Assembly: GCA_965644315.1 (NCBI GenBank)
Contig: CBFFRQ010000043.1
Coordinates: forward strand, 372,001 to 436,000
From: Caecitellus pseudoparvulus
Taxonomy: Eukaryota; Bigyra: Bicosoecida
DNA length: 64,000 nucleotides
Reading direction: 5' to 3'
The translations under genes and the position numbers were made by a program. This document shows, piece after piece, positions 20,627 to 29,800 of the stretch (the first letter of the stretch is position 1; each line of letters begins with the position of its first letter). Under the pieces are notes generated by a model. That model searched no databases, had not been told where the DNA came from, and worked only from the letters and a program-made list of their open reading frames with translations.

Positions 20627-23071
20627 CTACACCATTTGAGACTGTCGATGGCCAGAGGGGTGGGGTGCTTGGGGCAAGTCTGGCTGCGTGCTGCTTCTGG
20701 CGGCTTCCCATGCTTGGCGCCCGGCAAAGCTGTGTTCGTAGGGAGGGAGAATGGTGGCCGCGGCCAGTGCCACTGCCCCAGTGGTCATGAATGCAGCAAA
20801 CGGCTGACTAACCCGCAGCATGCCAGCTAGGTGCTTGCGGTACAAGAAACTCAATGTGCCACCCACAGCAACCCCAGCTCCTAAGCGAGAGCCTTCATCA
20901 GCTTGTGGCAGGCAGCCAGGGATCCGAAGCGTGAAGGGAGCCACAGCATGTTGCCAAAGTGACTCGAGCTGGCTTGGCTGGGAAAGAGGTGGCTGGGGGA
21001 GTGCAGAGTCGCACCTGCCCGCGGCACAGACAGCTGCGACTGGGTGGCAGCTCCACCAGCCAACATTGGTCCACGACAACGGTGCGACGTCTAGCTGCGA
21101 GTTGTACGTGTCAACCAAGACGTCTTCATGAGGGTCACTGGCCATGGCATGCCGCAGGTCCTCAACTGCAACATGCGCTCCCCTTCCATCCAGCACGGCT
21201 GAGAAGTCTTCCTGGAGTTGGGCAGTCGCACGCTTCGCCGCTGCTCGCAGTGTAGCGCGAACCTGCGGCGATGGAGTAGAACCCGATGCACCTGCAAGTC
21301 CTAGCGCCGTGGAGAGCAGGTGTGAACAGGGCAAGCTCGCGGGCAGGTTTCCAAGGCTCACTGCCATGTCACGCGGCAGGCTACCCAGGTGGGCCTGCAC
21401 CCCTTGAGCGGATAGCGAGGAGTGCAATCGCGACGCACGAGAGAGTTGCCCGCTATCAAGTGGAGGTGCTGTGGCTGCCAGGGTCAGCATGCCCCCTGGC
21501 ACAGGTGTCCGCTGCATGAGGTGAGGGGTGGGCAACTGCGGGGAGGCTTCAACTTCAGCACCGACAGGCGGGAAAGCGACACCTTCCACATCGCATGCCT
21601 GCACAGCTCCGCATTGCACAGCCAGGGGCAGGCGGTGAAGCAGGCTTCCAGAACCCCGCAGAAGCGCATCTTCCATGCTGCGCTCCCCCCAGCGGGAAAT
21701 TTCGGCAGCAACAGCCGCCCGCAGTGCCCAAGATCCACTTGGTTGCCGCTCAACCGCGCTTCGGTCACACCGGGACACACCAACGCGCTGCATATGCTCT
21801 GCGGCGATGGCCAGTCTGGCCGTTCCCAAAGTTAGGGCGGCACTCTCCACTGGGTCAGCGATGCAGTGGATGTCATGTGCAAGGGGCGTGAGGGGGGCAT
21901 CCAGCGCCATGTCCGCCAGTACCGCACTCACTGCAGCATGCGGCAAGGCAAGCACAGCATCGCTACGAGCTGCCCACGAACGTAAGAGGCCTTGCTGTGG
22001 CTGCCTCGAAATTGCGTCAGTCGCCAAGGCCAGTCCATCCTGAAAGGCACTCTTGGCAGAGGCGGTCACGCCCCCTTGGCTAAGTTGGCTGCCTGTGATC
22101 GCTTGCCCCATGCGTTCCAGCGCCAGGGCAAACGCTGAGGGCGTCTTGCAGGAAGAAGGCACCGCAGGTTGGGGAGCGGGGAGGTCCTCTGCGCTGAGCA
22201 GGGCAGGCTGCGCTGCCAGCAGCACCGGCGCCTTGGCCTGGTCTGCTGTCGAGCGGATTGCGCCCAGGCAGGCTTGCATGACGTGAAAGGAAGCGCCTAA
22301 GTCGGGCAGCAAGGGGATCATGTGGCTCAATTGGCCGTGTGCATGCGCCCAGCCAGCAGGCGCGGTCAGGTGTGAGGTGTGGGGCAGGACAGGAGCGGCA
22401 GGCCCCTCAAGCAAGCCTGACAAGGACGGGCTACGCAGTCCGGGAGCCGGGCCGGAGCGCGTCGCAGCGAGGGGAGTCGGCATGGTGTCTGGAGTGCCCG
22501 CGGCCGCTGCACTCGTGACAAACGCCCGCACGCGGCGGGCTGCCGCGAGGTCAGCCGTGCTCGCTGGCATGCGGTGCAGCAACCCTGCTGTCCACGACGC
22601 GGCAGCTGCAACTTCTTCGGGGTGCTGCAGTCGGCGGAGGCCATACTCCACAACAGGGAGCGCGATACATGATGCGAGTAGTGGCACTGCTCGATGCGTA
22701 ACGAGGAGGTGAGCCGCGTGCTGCATCACCCGAGCTGTGAAGCCAGCGGTGATTCTGCGACCCTCTGCCTTGACAGCACCGAGGGTGGCCCACGTGACTT
22801 GCCCCACAGTGACCAGATATAGCGGCGCCAGAAGAAGGGCCCCCAGCTCCACGCCTTCCACCATCCGCAAGAACGCGCCATGCTGAAAAGGAGATGTGGC
22901 GTCTCTCAGCTCTTTGGGGGGCGGGCCTGCATGTTGGCTGGGACCTCCAGCGTCGCCGCCTGGACCTGCTCCAGCTTCAGCAGCAGCCTCATCCACAAGT
23001 GACTGAATGTCTGCTACCTGTGCTGCTCGACCTTCGCCAGTGACTGCTCCGCATGCCGCAGCCTGCTGCAT
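20627..23071 (-). CDS. Orphan protein with several hydrophobic segments
   Basis: I do not recognise this 814-residue Ala/Leu-rich protein. The frame is open further upstream, but the first ATG is at 23071, and the recurrent 5' motif (atttccgca on this strand) lies 7-15 bp before it, so I take that start. Hydrophobic stretches appear near residues 80-105 and 135-160 and close to the C-terminus (FAAFMTTGAVALAAATILPP, preceded by GAGVAVGGTLSFL), which suggests a membrane protein. The middle is Ser/Pro/Ala-rich with few recognisable motifs. It is divergent from a mitochondrial-looking SEL1-repeat protein and may share its promoter. It converges on the NADPH oxidase with 47 bp between stops. An organellar membrane protein is possible but not shown. 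Confidence 0.6.
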   Translation of the reverse strand: MQQAAACGAVTGEGRAAQVADIQSLVDEAAAEAGAGPGGDAGGPSQHAGPPPKELRDATSPFQHGAFLRMVEGVELGALLLAPLYLVTVGQVTWATLGAVKAEGRRITAGFTARVMQHAAHLLVTHRAVPLLASCIALPVVEYGLRRLQHPEEVAAAASWTAGLLHRMPASTADLAAARRVRAFVTSAAAAGTPDTMPTPLAATRSGPAPGLRSPSLSGLLEGPAAPVLPHTSHLTAPAGWAHAHGQLSHMIPLLPDLGASFHVMQACLGAIRSTADQAKAPVLLAAQPALLSAEDLPAPQPAVPSSCKTPSAFALALERMGQAITGSQLSQGGVTASAKSAFQDGLALATDAISRQPQQGLLRSWAARSDAVLALPHAAVSAVLADMALDAPLTPLAHDIHCIADPVESAALTLGTARLAIAAEHMQRVGVSRCDRSAVERQPSGSWALRAAVAAEISRWGERSMEDALLRGSGSLLHRLPLAVQCGAVQACDVEGVAFPPVGAEVEASPQLPTPHLMQRTPVPGGMLTLAATAPPLDSGQLSRASRLHSSLSAQGVQAHLGSLPRDMAVSLGNLPASLPCSHLLSTALGLAGASGSTPSPQVRATLRAAAKRATAQLQEDFSAVLDGRGAHVAVEDLRHAMASDPHEDVLVDTYNSQLDVAPLSWTNVGWWSCHPVAAVCAAGRCDSALPQPPLSQPSQLESLWQHAVAPFTLRIPGCLPQADEGSRLGAGVAVGGTLSFLYRKHLAGMLRVSQPFAAFMTTGAVALAAATILPPYEHSFAGRQAWEAARSSTQPDLPQAPHPSGHRQSQMV

Positions 23072-23405
23072 GGCTCTTGCGGAAATACTCCTCTGCAGAG
23101 CAACACACTCAACAAGCCTGCGAGCGCTGCCTCTTGAACGGCCGCCCCAGGGTCTAGCCACACAGCAAACCAGGTACCTGGATCAAGCGTTGCCCACAGC
23201 GGATCATTCTCTTGGGCGGGTATTCTAACGTTTCAGTCTTGATTTGCACGACAAGCTTCTCTGCGCTCTTTCCGCTGGCACTCCTCGGGATTGGATATAA
23301 TTTGAATCATGGGTATCTAGATGACATAGTAACTCGCTGTCATCCGCCTTTGTCCTCCCAAGGTGGTCAATTGCAGTCCGCAAAGAGTGGGAAGGTGAGG
23401 CTGGT
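23072..23405. promoter_or_regulatory. Shared 5' region of a divergent gene pair
   Basis: This 334-bp region separates the orphan membrane protein (-) and the SEL1-repeat gene (+). It carries tgcggaaat at 23078-23086, just upstream of the minus-strand ATG. A second copy, gcaatttccgcac at 23414-23426, lies just past its right edge, so each gene has its own motif pointing the same way relative to its start. No other gene was seen. Confidence 0.4.
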
Positions 23406-24659
23406 ATGCTCTCGCAATTTCCGCACACAGCCAGGCACGTCGTGATGAGGAGCAGGCTGCCCTCCATCGCCGCAAGCTTCAGAGCCTTCCACTCTGCGTC
23501 TGCCCCAGCAGCTGTGATGGAGACCATGGCCCGTCATGCCGGCCCGCTGCAGTTGTTGGTTCAGCCAGGAGCGGCCAGAAGCGAGCAGGGGGGGTCGGGC
23601 TTGCCTGCTGAGGTTGCGTGGCGGCAGTGGCAGGCCGCAGCCGGCAACGACCCTGCCATGCAGCTGGCTGCACAGGCAACACAAGGCAACGTTGAGGCCA
23701 GTGTTTTCCTGGCTTTTGCTCTGTGGCTTCGAGACGGCGTCCCGGCAGTTCATCGGCAAGCTGCGCGGTGGGCAGCTGGTGACCTCACGCACTCTGTGGC
23801 ATCCCATGCTCGCGGCACCAGTGGCAGCGAGGCAGAGACTGTCTTGCAAACCCTGCAACACATTATGCGCATAGATGGCAGCCTCTCTGCTGCCCAAGCC
23901 GCTGAGTCCGTGCTGCAGCGGGGCCAAGCTTGTGTTGCTGGGGGCACCCCCCCCGGTTTGTCATCCTCGGCCACCACTCTGCTGTGCGCCTCCCTCGTGT
24001 GCACGGAGCCCACCCTGCAGTCTGAGTTTGTTGCAGCGGCGCATGCGACAGGCTTGCCACAGGCAGCACAGCTGAGTGCAGCCCAGGTTCGTCAGGCTTG
24101 GATGGCCCGAGGCGCCACGGTGGAAACTTACCGCGCTGCCATGAAGGTAAAGTGGGTGCGTCAGCTCCTCAAAGCAGACTGGTACCCAGCCCACGTGCAG
24201 TTGGGCAGAGGGCTGCTTTCCCTTGCGCGGAGCATGCCTTCCCACGAAGGCAGCAAGACTGCAGACCGGGCGCTCTCCCTGCTGCGTGGGGCTGCTCAGC
24301 GGTGCAGCGTAGATGCTGCGGCAGAACTGGGTGCCGTGCTGGCACACGGCGCGCCAGGTCGGCCCCGTGATGGTGCTCTTGCGCTGGCTTACTTGCGACA
24401 GGCGGCGAGGGCGGGGCATGTGCGCGCGATGGTGGAGCTAGGGCGACTGCTGCAGCAGCTGGGCATGCCACGGCGCGAAAGTGAAGCCTGGTGGGTGGGA
24501 GCTGCACTGGCAGGTAGTGGTGCTGCTCGGAGACTGCTGCTAGAGCAGCCGATCAGCTGCTCCAAAGAAGATGTGGAGGCTTGCGGTGGCGATGCCAAGG
24601 CGTTGGAAGTATGGCTGGCACAAGCTGATCGAGTCGCTGCAAGGCCAAACGCTGAGTAA
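23406..24659 (+). CDS. SEL1-like repeat protein, probably mitochondrial
   Basis: This single-exon gene encodes 417 residues from 23406, or 404 from the in-frame ATG at 23445. The second start gives MRSRLPSIAASFRAFHSAS, a good mitochondrial presequence (Arg/Ser-rich, no acidic residues), and leaves the motif gcaatttccgcac in the 5' UTR. SEL1-type helical repeats appear in the C-terminal half: AAAELGAVLAHGAPGRPRDG, ALAYLRQAARAGHVRAMVEL and a further GSGAARRLL unit. These repeats usually build protein-binding solenoids. No catalytic domain was seen. It is followed on the same strand after 195 bp by an esterase gene. The family assignment is fair; its partner is unknown. Confidence 0.65.
   Translation: MLSQFPHTARHVVMRSRLPSIAASFRAFHSASAPAAVMETMARHAGPLQLLVQPGAARSEQGGSGLPAEVAWRQWQAAAGNDPAMQLAAQATQGNVEASVFLAFALWLRDGVPAVHRQAARWAAGDLTHSVASHARGTSGSEAETVLQTLQHIMRIDGSLSAAQAAESVLQRGQACVAGGTPPGLSSSATTLLCASLVCTEPTLQSEFVAAAHATGLPQAAQLSAAQVRQAWMARGATVETYRAAMKVKWVRQLLKADWYPAHVQLGRGLLSLARSMPSHEGSKTADRALSLLRGAAQRCSVDAAAELGAVLAHGAPGRPRDGALALAYLRQAARAGHVRAMVELGRLLQQLGMPRRESEAWWVGAALAGSGAARRLLLEQPISCSKEDVEACGGDAKALEVWLAQADRVAARPNAE
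23414..23426 (+). promoter_or_regulatory. Recurrent 5' motif, exact 13-mer copy (SEL1-repeat gene)
   Basis: The sequence gcaatttccgcac starts 8 bp after the first ATG and ends 19 bp before the alternative ATG at 23445. If 23445 is the true start, the motif is in the 5' UTR. Confidence 0.5.
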
Positions 24660-24853
24660 AACGGCATGCGTCAGCCATCTTGGATCTGATGCGCACGTTG
24701 CGCGGGTGCTTCCGTGCTGTTAGGGGCAGCTGGCGATGGGCCCTGCAACATGTCGCAGCGGTGCACGGTGGACACACTCCAAGCCCAGCCGACATGGTGC
24801 CAGTTCGCAGCTTGTAGCACCAAGGAATTCAATCGCCTTCATGCACCTTCAGC

Positions 24854-26602
24854 ATGGTGGCCTCAAAGTTTGTTTGCTGGGCTGCACTGGTGGTCGTCTC
24901 GGGCTTCCTTGCCACCTCCCGCTTCTTCGCTGAAGACCCTCGTGGCAGCGTGCTGGTTCTCATCCGAAATGTCATCAGGGGAAGCACGGAAGAGCCCAGC
25001 TCAAATGAAGACGCCAATACGCTCACCGCGCACTGGGAGCGCGAGCGCAAGATGTGAGTGTGCGGCCCCACTTTGCTGCTGCTTGGGAAGCAATTTCCGC
25101 ACCAGAAGCCGTTCCGTTGCACCGTCTTCTGTGGTTCCAGGTGTGCTTCAGTCCCGACGTGGACCAAGCAAACGATTGGGGAAACGTTAGGATCTTATCA
25201 GCCGGCAGTCAGTGAGGTGAATACCTTCAGAATTCCGCCGCTTGACCCAACTCTTTCAGATCGTGAGGTTGTCTTGAGGCAGTTCACCCCGCCACGGTGG
25301 AAGGAAGTGAAGGCGTGGGGCGACTCGCTGCCGCCGACGTCACAACAGCCAAAAGACCTCTCCAAATTGCTCCCCAGTGCCGACCAGGCACTTGGTCTTC
25401 GCCCAGGCATCGTCTTTATGCATGGCGGGGGCTTCGTCATCTGCGGCAACGGCAGCCATGACCACCTGCTGCACCGCCTGGCAGTGCTGAACAATGCCAT
25501 TGTCTTTGCGGTTGAGTACGCCAAGGCCCCTGAAGATCCTTGGCCAGCAGCAGCTGAAGACACGTTTGCAGCTCTACAGCACGTTTCTCGGCATGCAGCG
25601 GGCCTGGGCGTGTCCAGCCGGGGCCTGTTCGTAATGGGGGACTCGGCTGGAGGTAACCTCGCGGCGGTGAGCACGCTGTGGGCGCGTGATGGAGAGGTTG
25701 ACGAGAAAGGGCAACCTCTGGACACCGAGCCTGAGGCTCCCCACCTCGTTCACCCGCTCGCTGGGCAGGTGCTCGTCTACCCCACCACAGCATACCTTTC
25801 AAGTGTCCCAGGCGCTGGTCTTGACTTGGGCAGCGTTCGGCAGTGGGGACACAACATACCATGGGCGCCTTGGGGGCGTCGCTTCCTCACCGCTGCTGCC
25901 ATGCGTTTGTACCACGAGGCCTACCTGGCGGACATCAAGGCCGACTTGCCCACGAAGCCTCACCTGGCCACTCACCCACACCACTCGCCACTCTTTGCAC
26001 ACAGCCACCAAAACCTCCCGCCAGCCCTCATTGTGTTGGCTGAGATCGACGTGTTGCGCGACGATGGCCTGAGGTATGCTGATGCGCTGCGGCTGGGAGG
26101 GGGGTATGTGCAGATCGTAGACCTCCCTGGGACGCAGCACGCCTTCTGGAACGTGCGTGCACTGTACCAGAGGGAAGTTGGGATGTTAGAAAGAGCCGTG
26201 ACGGGGCACTTGGAGACCTGCCTGCGGGCAGTGTCCGCCAACACAGTGCAAGGGTCGGCGGCTGGGATCCTGCAGGGCACGTCTTCTGTGCCTTGCCACA
26301 AGCCCTGCCCAGCTGCCCCCACCTGCAGCCCTACAAGTGAGCGCAAGGTGGAGCGGACGCCTGCCGAAGGGGGCACGTTGGGTGGATCTGCAGCCGCTGT
26401 GGCGGCTGGGCTAGACCCGGCAGATCCCCAGCTGTGGTCTGATGTGGAGGTGGATGCGGACGGCATTCTGGTGGGAGACGCTGTACCGGAGGAGGCCACA
26501 CCCGGGTCAGAGTACTACGTTGGTGATGACGAAGAGGCTGAAGCCATGCAGGCTCAATACGCGCGCATGGCCCAAGCGGAGGCTGCGGCAGACCTGGAGT
26601 GA
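24854..26602 (+). CDS. Alpha/beta-hydrolase-3 (HSL-type) esterase, membrane-anchored
   Basis: Exons 24854-25053 and 25141-26602 join (87-bp intron, donor GTGAGT) to give 553 residues. An N-terminal hydrophobic segment (FVCWAALVVVSGFLATS, residues 5-22) looks like a signal anchor, as in arylacetamide deacetylase relatives. The catalytic set is complete: oxyanion motif HGGGFVICG (about 161), nucleophile elbow GDSAGGN (about 234), acid in EIDVLRDDG (about 368) and His in GTQHAFWN (about 399). It should hydrolyse carboxyl esters of small or lipid substrates at an ER-type membrane; the substrate is unknown. An acidic extension of about 120 residues follows the hydrolase domain. The intron carries the 13-mer gcaatttccgcac at 25090-25102, identical to that in the upstream gene's 5' region. 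Confidence 0.85.
25090..25102 (+). promoter_or_regulatory. Recurrent 5' motif, exact 13-mer copy (esterase intron 1)
   Basis: The 13-mer gcaatttccgcac lies 36 bp into the first intron of the esterase. The identical 13-mer occurs at 23414-23426 (5' end of the SEL1-repeat gene) and in reverse at 37033-37045 (5' part of the kinase gene). A near match is at 41290-41302. It is a candidate transcription-factor site or other 5' regulatory element. Confidence 0.5.
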
Positions 26603-26859
26603 GCCTGGCAAAGCCGCGCTGAAGCTGCAGCCCTTCGTGGCAAGCCCATCGAAAGGCTGCGTGAAAAATGCAAAATGCGCGCAAAGTTGTAGCACACATG
26701 GGGTCTTCGTCTTTGGTGGCCTGTATTCCTTGGCTATCTCCTCGTCGGGACACCTTGATGTCGGTGCTCTTTTGTGCGGTTGCTTGCGATAGCCTTCTCA
26801 GCTGCTAGGCCAATCGCCCGCCGAGGGGGCGGGCTTGTTGAGCTACGCCCACACAGACC

Positions 26860-29800
26860 ATGCCAGGCAGTCAGCAGCAACATGGAAAGCCTGGATCGGG
26901 GTTCAGTCCGCGGAATGCACCATCGCGTGGAACTGCTCGCCGCCGGCGACGCTCCAGCACAAGCTCCGCGTCGCCTCGAAGTATGGACAAACGCAGGCGG
27001 CGCGGCTCGACGGGTTCACCTCGCGCAGTTTCACCACCGAGTGACGAATCCAGCGCCCTCCCCCTGGCTGCGTTGCTGGAGCCTTCTCTGCCGTCCACTG
27101 TGGCCTCTGCCATGAGCAGCATGTCGAGCGTTTCTGACAGCGAGCCAGCGCAGCTTACGGGAGAGCCTCCAACCCCCCCCCTCGCGCCCCGCCTGCACAT
27201 CCCAGCGCCACAGCCTCCTACAGTCCAAGATGAGGGTAGTCCGATTGCAGAACTACTTCCCACATCACTGGCTAGACTGCTGCGCTCCTTGATGGCTGAG
27301 CTTGGCCTTCCTCACTGGACGAGTGGTGCTGCTGGATCCCCCCCTCACCCGCCTTCGACATGGTTGTGGCGGGCTGAATTTTGGTGTCCCAACCGATTCT
27401 TCGCCGACCTGTTTGGTGACCTGCGCCAGACTGGTTCCAGGGGCCTGGGCACGTCTCCAAGGCCGCTGCGCTCAACTCCTTCGTCTGCCCAGCTCAGTGC
27501 CAGCGATGATAGCATGGGCGGCTTTTCGCCTGCAGCTGCAAGGCCGACCTCAGCTTCCTCCCAGCGAAGCGACTCTGGGAATGGAGTCGAATCTGGTGAC
27601 ACCGCGCGCCCGCTCCGTGGGCCACGGCAGCGCCAGGGTCTCCGCCTGGCATCTGCCAAGCTCGGCAAGACGAGCCGGTCACTGGGGGTGAGCAAGCTGA
27701 CTCAGGCACGCAGACTTGCTCGAGCCATCGCCCAGTTTGCTCCAGGACAGCTTGTACAGGAAGAAGGTGGCGTGTGGCTACCGCTGTTTAATGACGTGGA
27801 CCTTTTCGTCGCCACGTGCATTGCGCTGCGGGTAGGCGCAGCACAAAGGCGCAGTGAACGTGTGGCGGGTGATGGGACAAGTCCAGATTCTGTGCAACAT
27901 GGGTTGACGTCAGAGGAAGCACACGCTTCAGTTCCGCCTATCATGCACGTAGCACGCAGCCGGGTCAGTGCAGCTGCTGGCTTGGGCTCAGCATCACAGC
28001 ATTCAGCAGGCAGCAGCACACAGCGGCCTGGCATTGACGTCGATGCTGCTGCGTTAGTATCCAGGGCCGCAGAGGCTCCCCTCCTGCAGCTAAGAGTGAG
28101 GATCAATGAAGGGAACCCCCTCGCCCCCTCCCTGGCCCACCTACGTCCCGCGCCACTGTCGCACAAGTTCAGCTCAGGCGCTGCTGACACTGCTTCGGTG
28201 GTCGCGACGGCGTCTAATAACACAGCAGCGACAGTTGCATCACTGCCAGGTGGGATGGTCTGCTTGCCAGGCTTCACTAGCCTTGTGCCGGGGTTGTTGG
28301 GACACTGTGGACAAGGCGAGGTGAGCGGGGGGATATCTGACGGTGGCACCCCTGCTCACAGCTCCGGAAGCAGGGCATCCTTGCACTCACGAAGAGAGTC
28401 GGAGTCAGGGGTCCTTGACTCTGCAAACGGTTACGACTCAGATGGGCCCCACTCTCCACTGCGTGCCTCTCCGCTCTCAGCAAGCCGCAGTCTGGATTGC
28501 ACCTCTCCGCACAGCAGCGCTGGGTCAAGCTCAAGGGATACTCAGCGACAAGGTGATTTTACTAGTGGCACTGGAGGCTCGCAGTTTCTCCGTCCTCCGG
28601 GAGTGTCTGGTGGTGATGCAAGTCTTGCTAGCGCTGCAGCTTCCACGCTGGCGGCAGCTGCCCGCGCAGCTTCTATGGCGTCCGCTTGCGACTCCAAGGA
28701 GTCTACTGAGGATGCTCATGCAGTGCATTTGCCATCAAATCCTGCGCCACTCCCTCCCATGTTGAAAAGCTCAAGCGTTGGGCGTCGTGGCCATCTGCTT
28801 GAGGCACGAGCACCGCATCCGAGGCATGTCGGCTCCACGCAGCTGCTCGGTCGCTCTCGAACCCGCCTCGCAACCAAAGGCGAGCAACAAGCTTTGATAC
28901 CGCGTGGGAACAGCCCTGACGTACAGCAACCTGAGTCGATGCTGAAGCTTCCGTCTCGGCAACAGCGGCCGCCAAACCCCGTGGCCACGCCCGGGTCACC
29001 GGTTCGGGTGCCTCAGCCGGCCGGCGCGAGAGACCCTACCAAGTCTCCCAGCTCCGCTGCTCTTGTCCGCAGCTTCAGTAGTCACGATCATACCATGAGG
29101 CTTCCTCAAGGGACAAGCTTGCATGCGCGTGCTGCCTCGGATGCTCACGGTGACTTGGCGCGCGTGCTCACTGGGCCGGGTGGTGTGGACATGGATTCCA
29201 CCATTGAGTCTGAATCCTTCTCGGATAGCATTATCCCAGGGCAAGACGGGATGGGCTTGTCTCACGCCCGGACAGGCACGCTGGCGAACCTGTCCATGGA
29301 TGGGGACCATGGGCTGGCTTCAGCAAGCGAAGTTCACCATGGGCGCTCGTGGATTCAGCAAGAGGAAGGGGGGCTGCAGCAGCAGGTGTTCACAAGTGGC
29401 ACTGTTGTACCGCCTCGCGACAGTTCTTTTGATGGATCGGAGGGTGACAGCAGGCTTACACCCAATGTGCTCATGGTGCGGCCTGAATATGAGCCCGATG
29501 CAGGCAGTCTCATGCTGCAGACCCAGCACTCCACTTCATCTGAAGGAGATGGCTCGTCGACAAAGTCCTCGCCAGTCCAGGGTAGTTTTGGGGCTGGCGC
29601 GAGCCATGTTCGAAGCTCCAGTGGCTTCAATAGCTTCTGGTTGCCGGGCGCCGCCCCCGTCATCACAGACGACAGCTCAGCAGCATCATCAGCATCACGA
29701 CAAGGGCCTGATCGACCAAGTTTGGCACCAACATCCCCGGTGCATGCTCGGTCGTCTTCCCACAGTTCGGTCAAACGCTTCAAGGGGCGCATGCCTCACT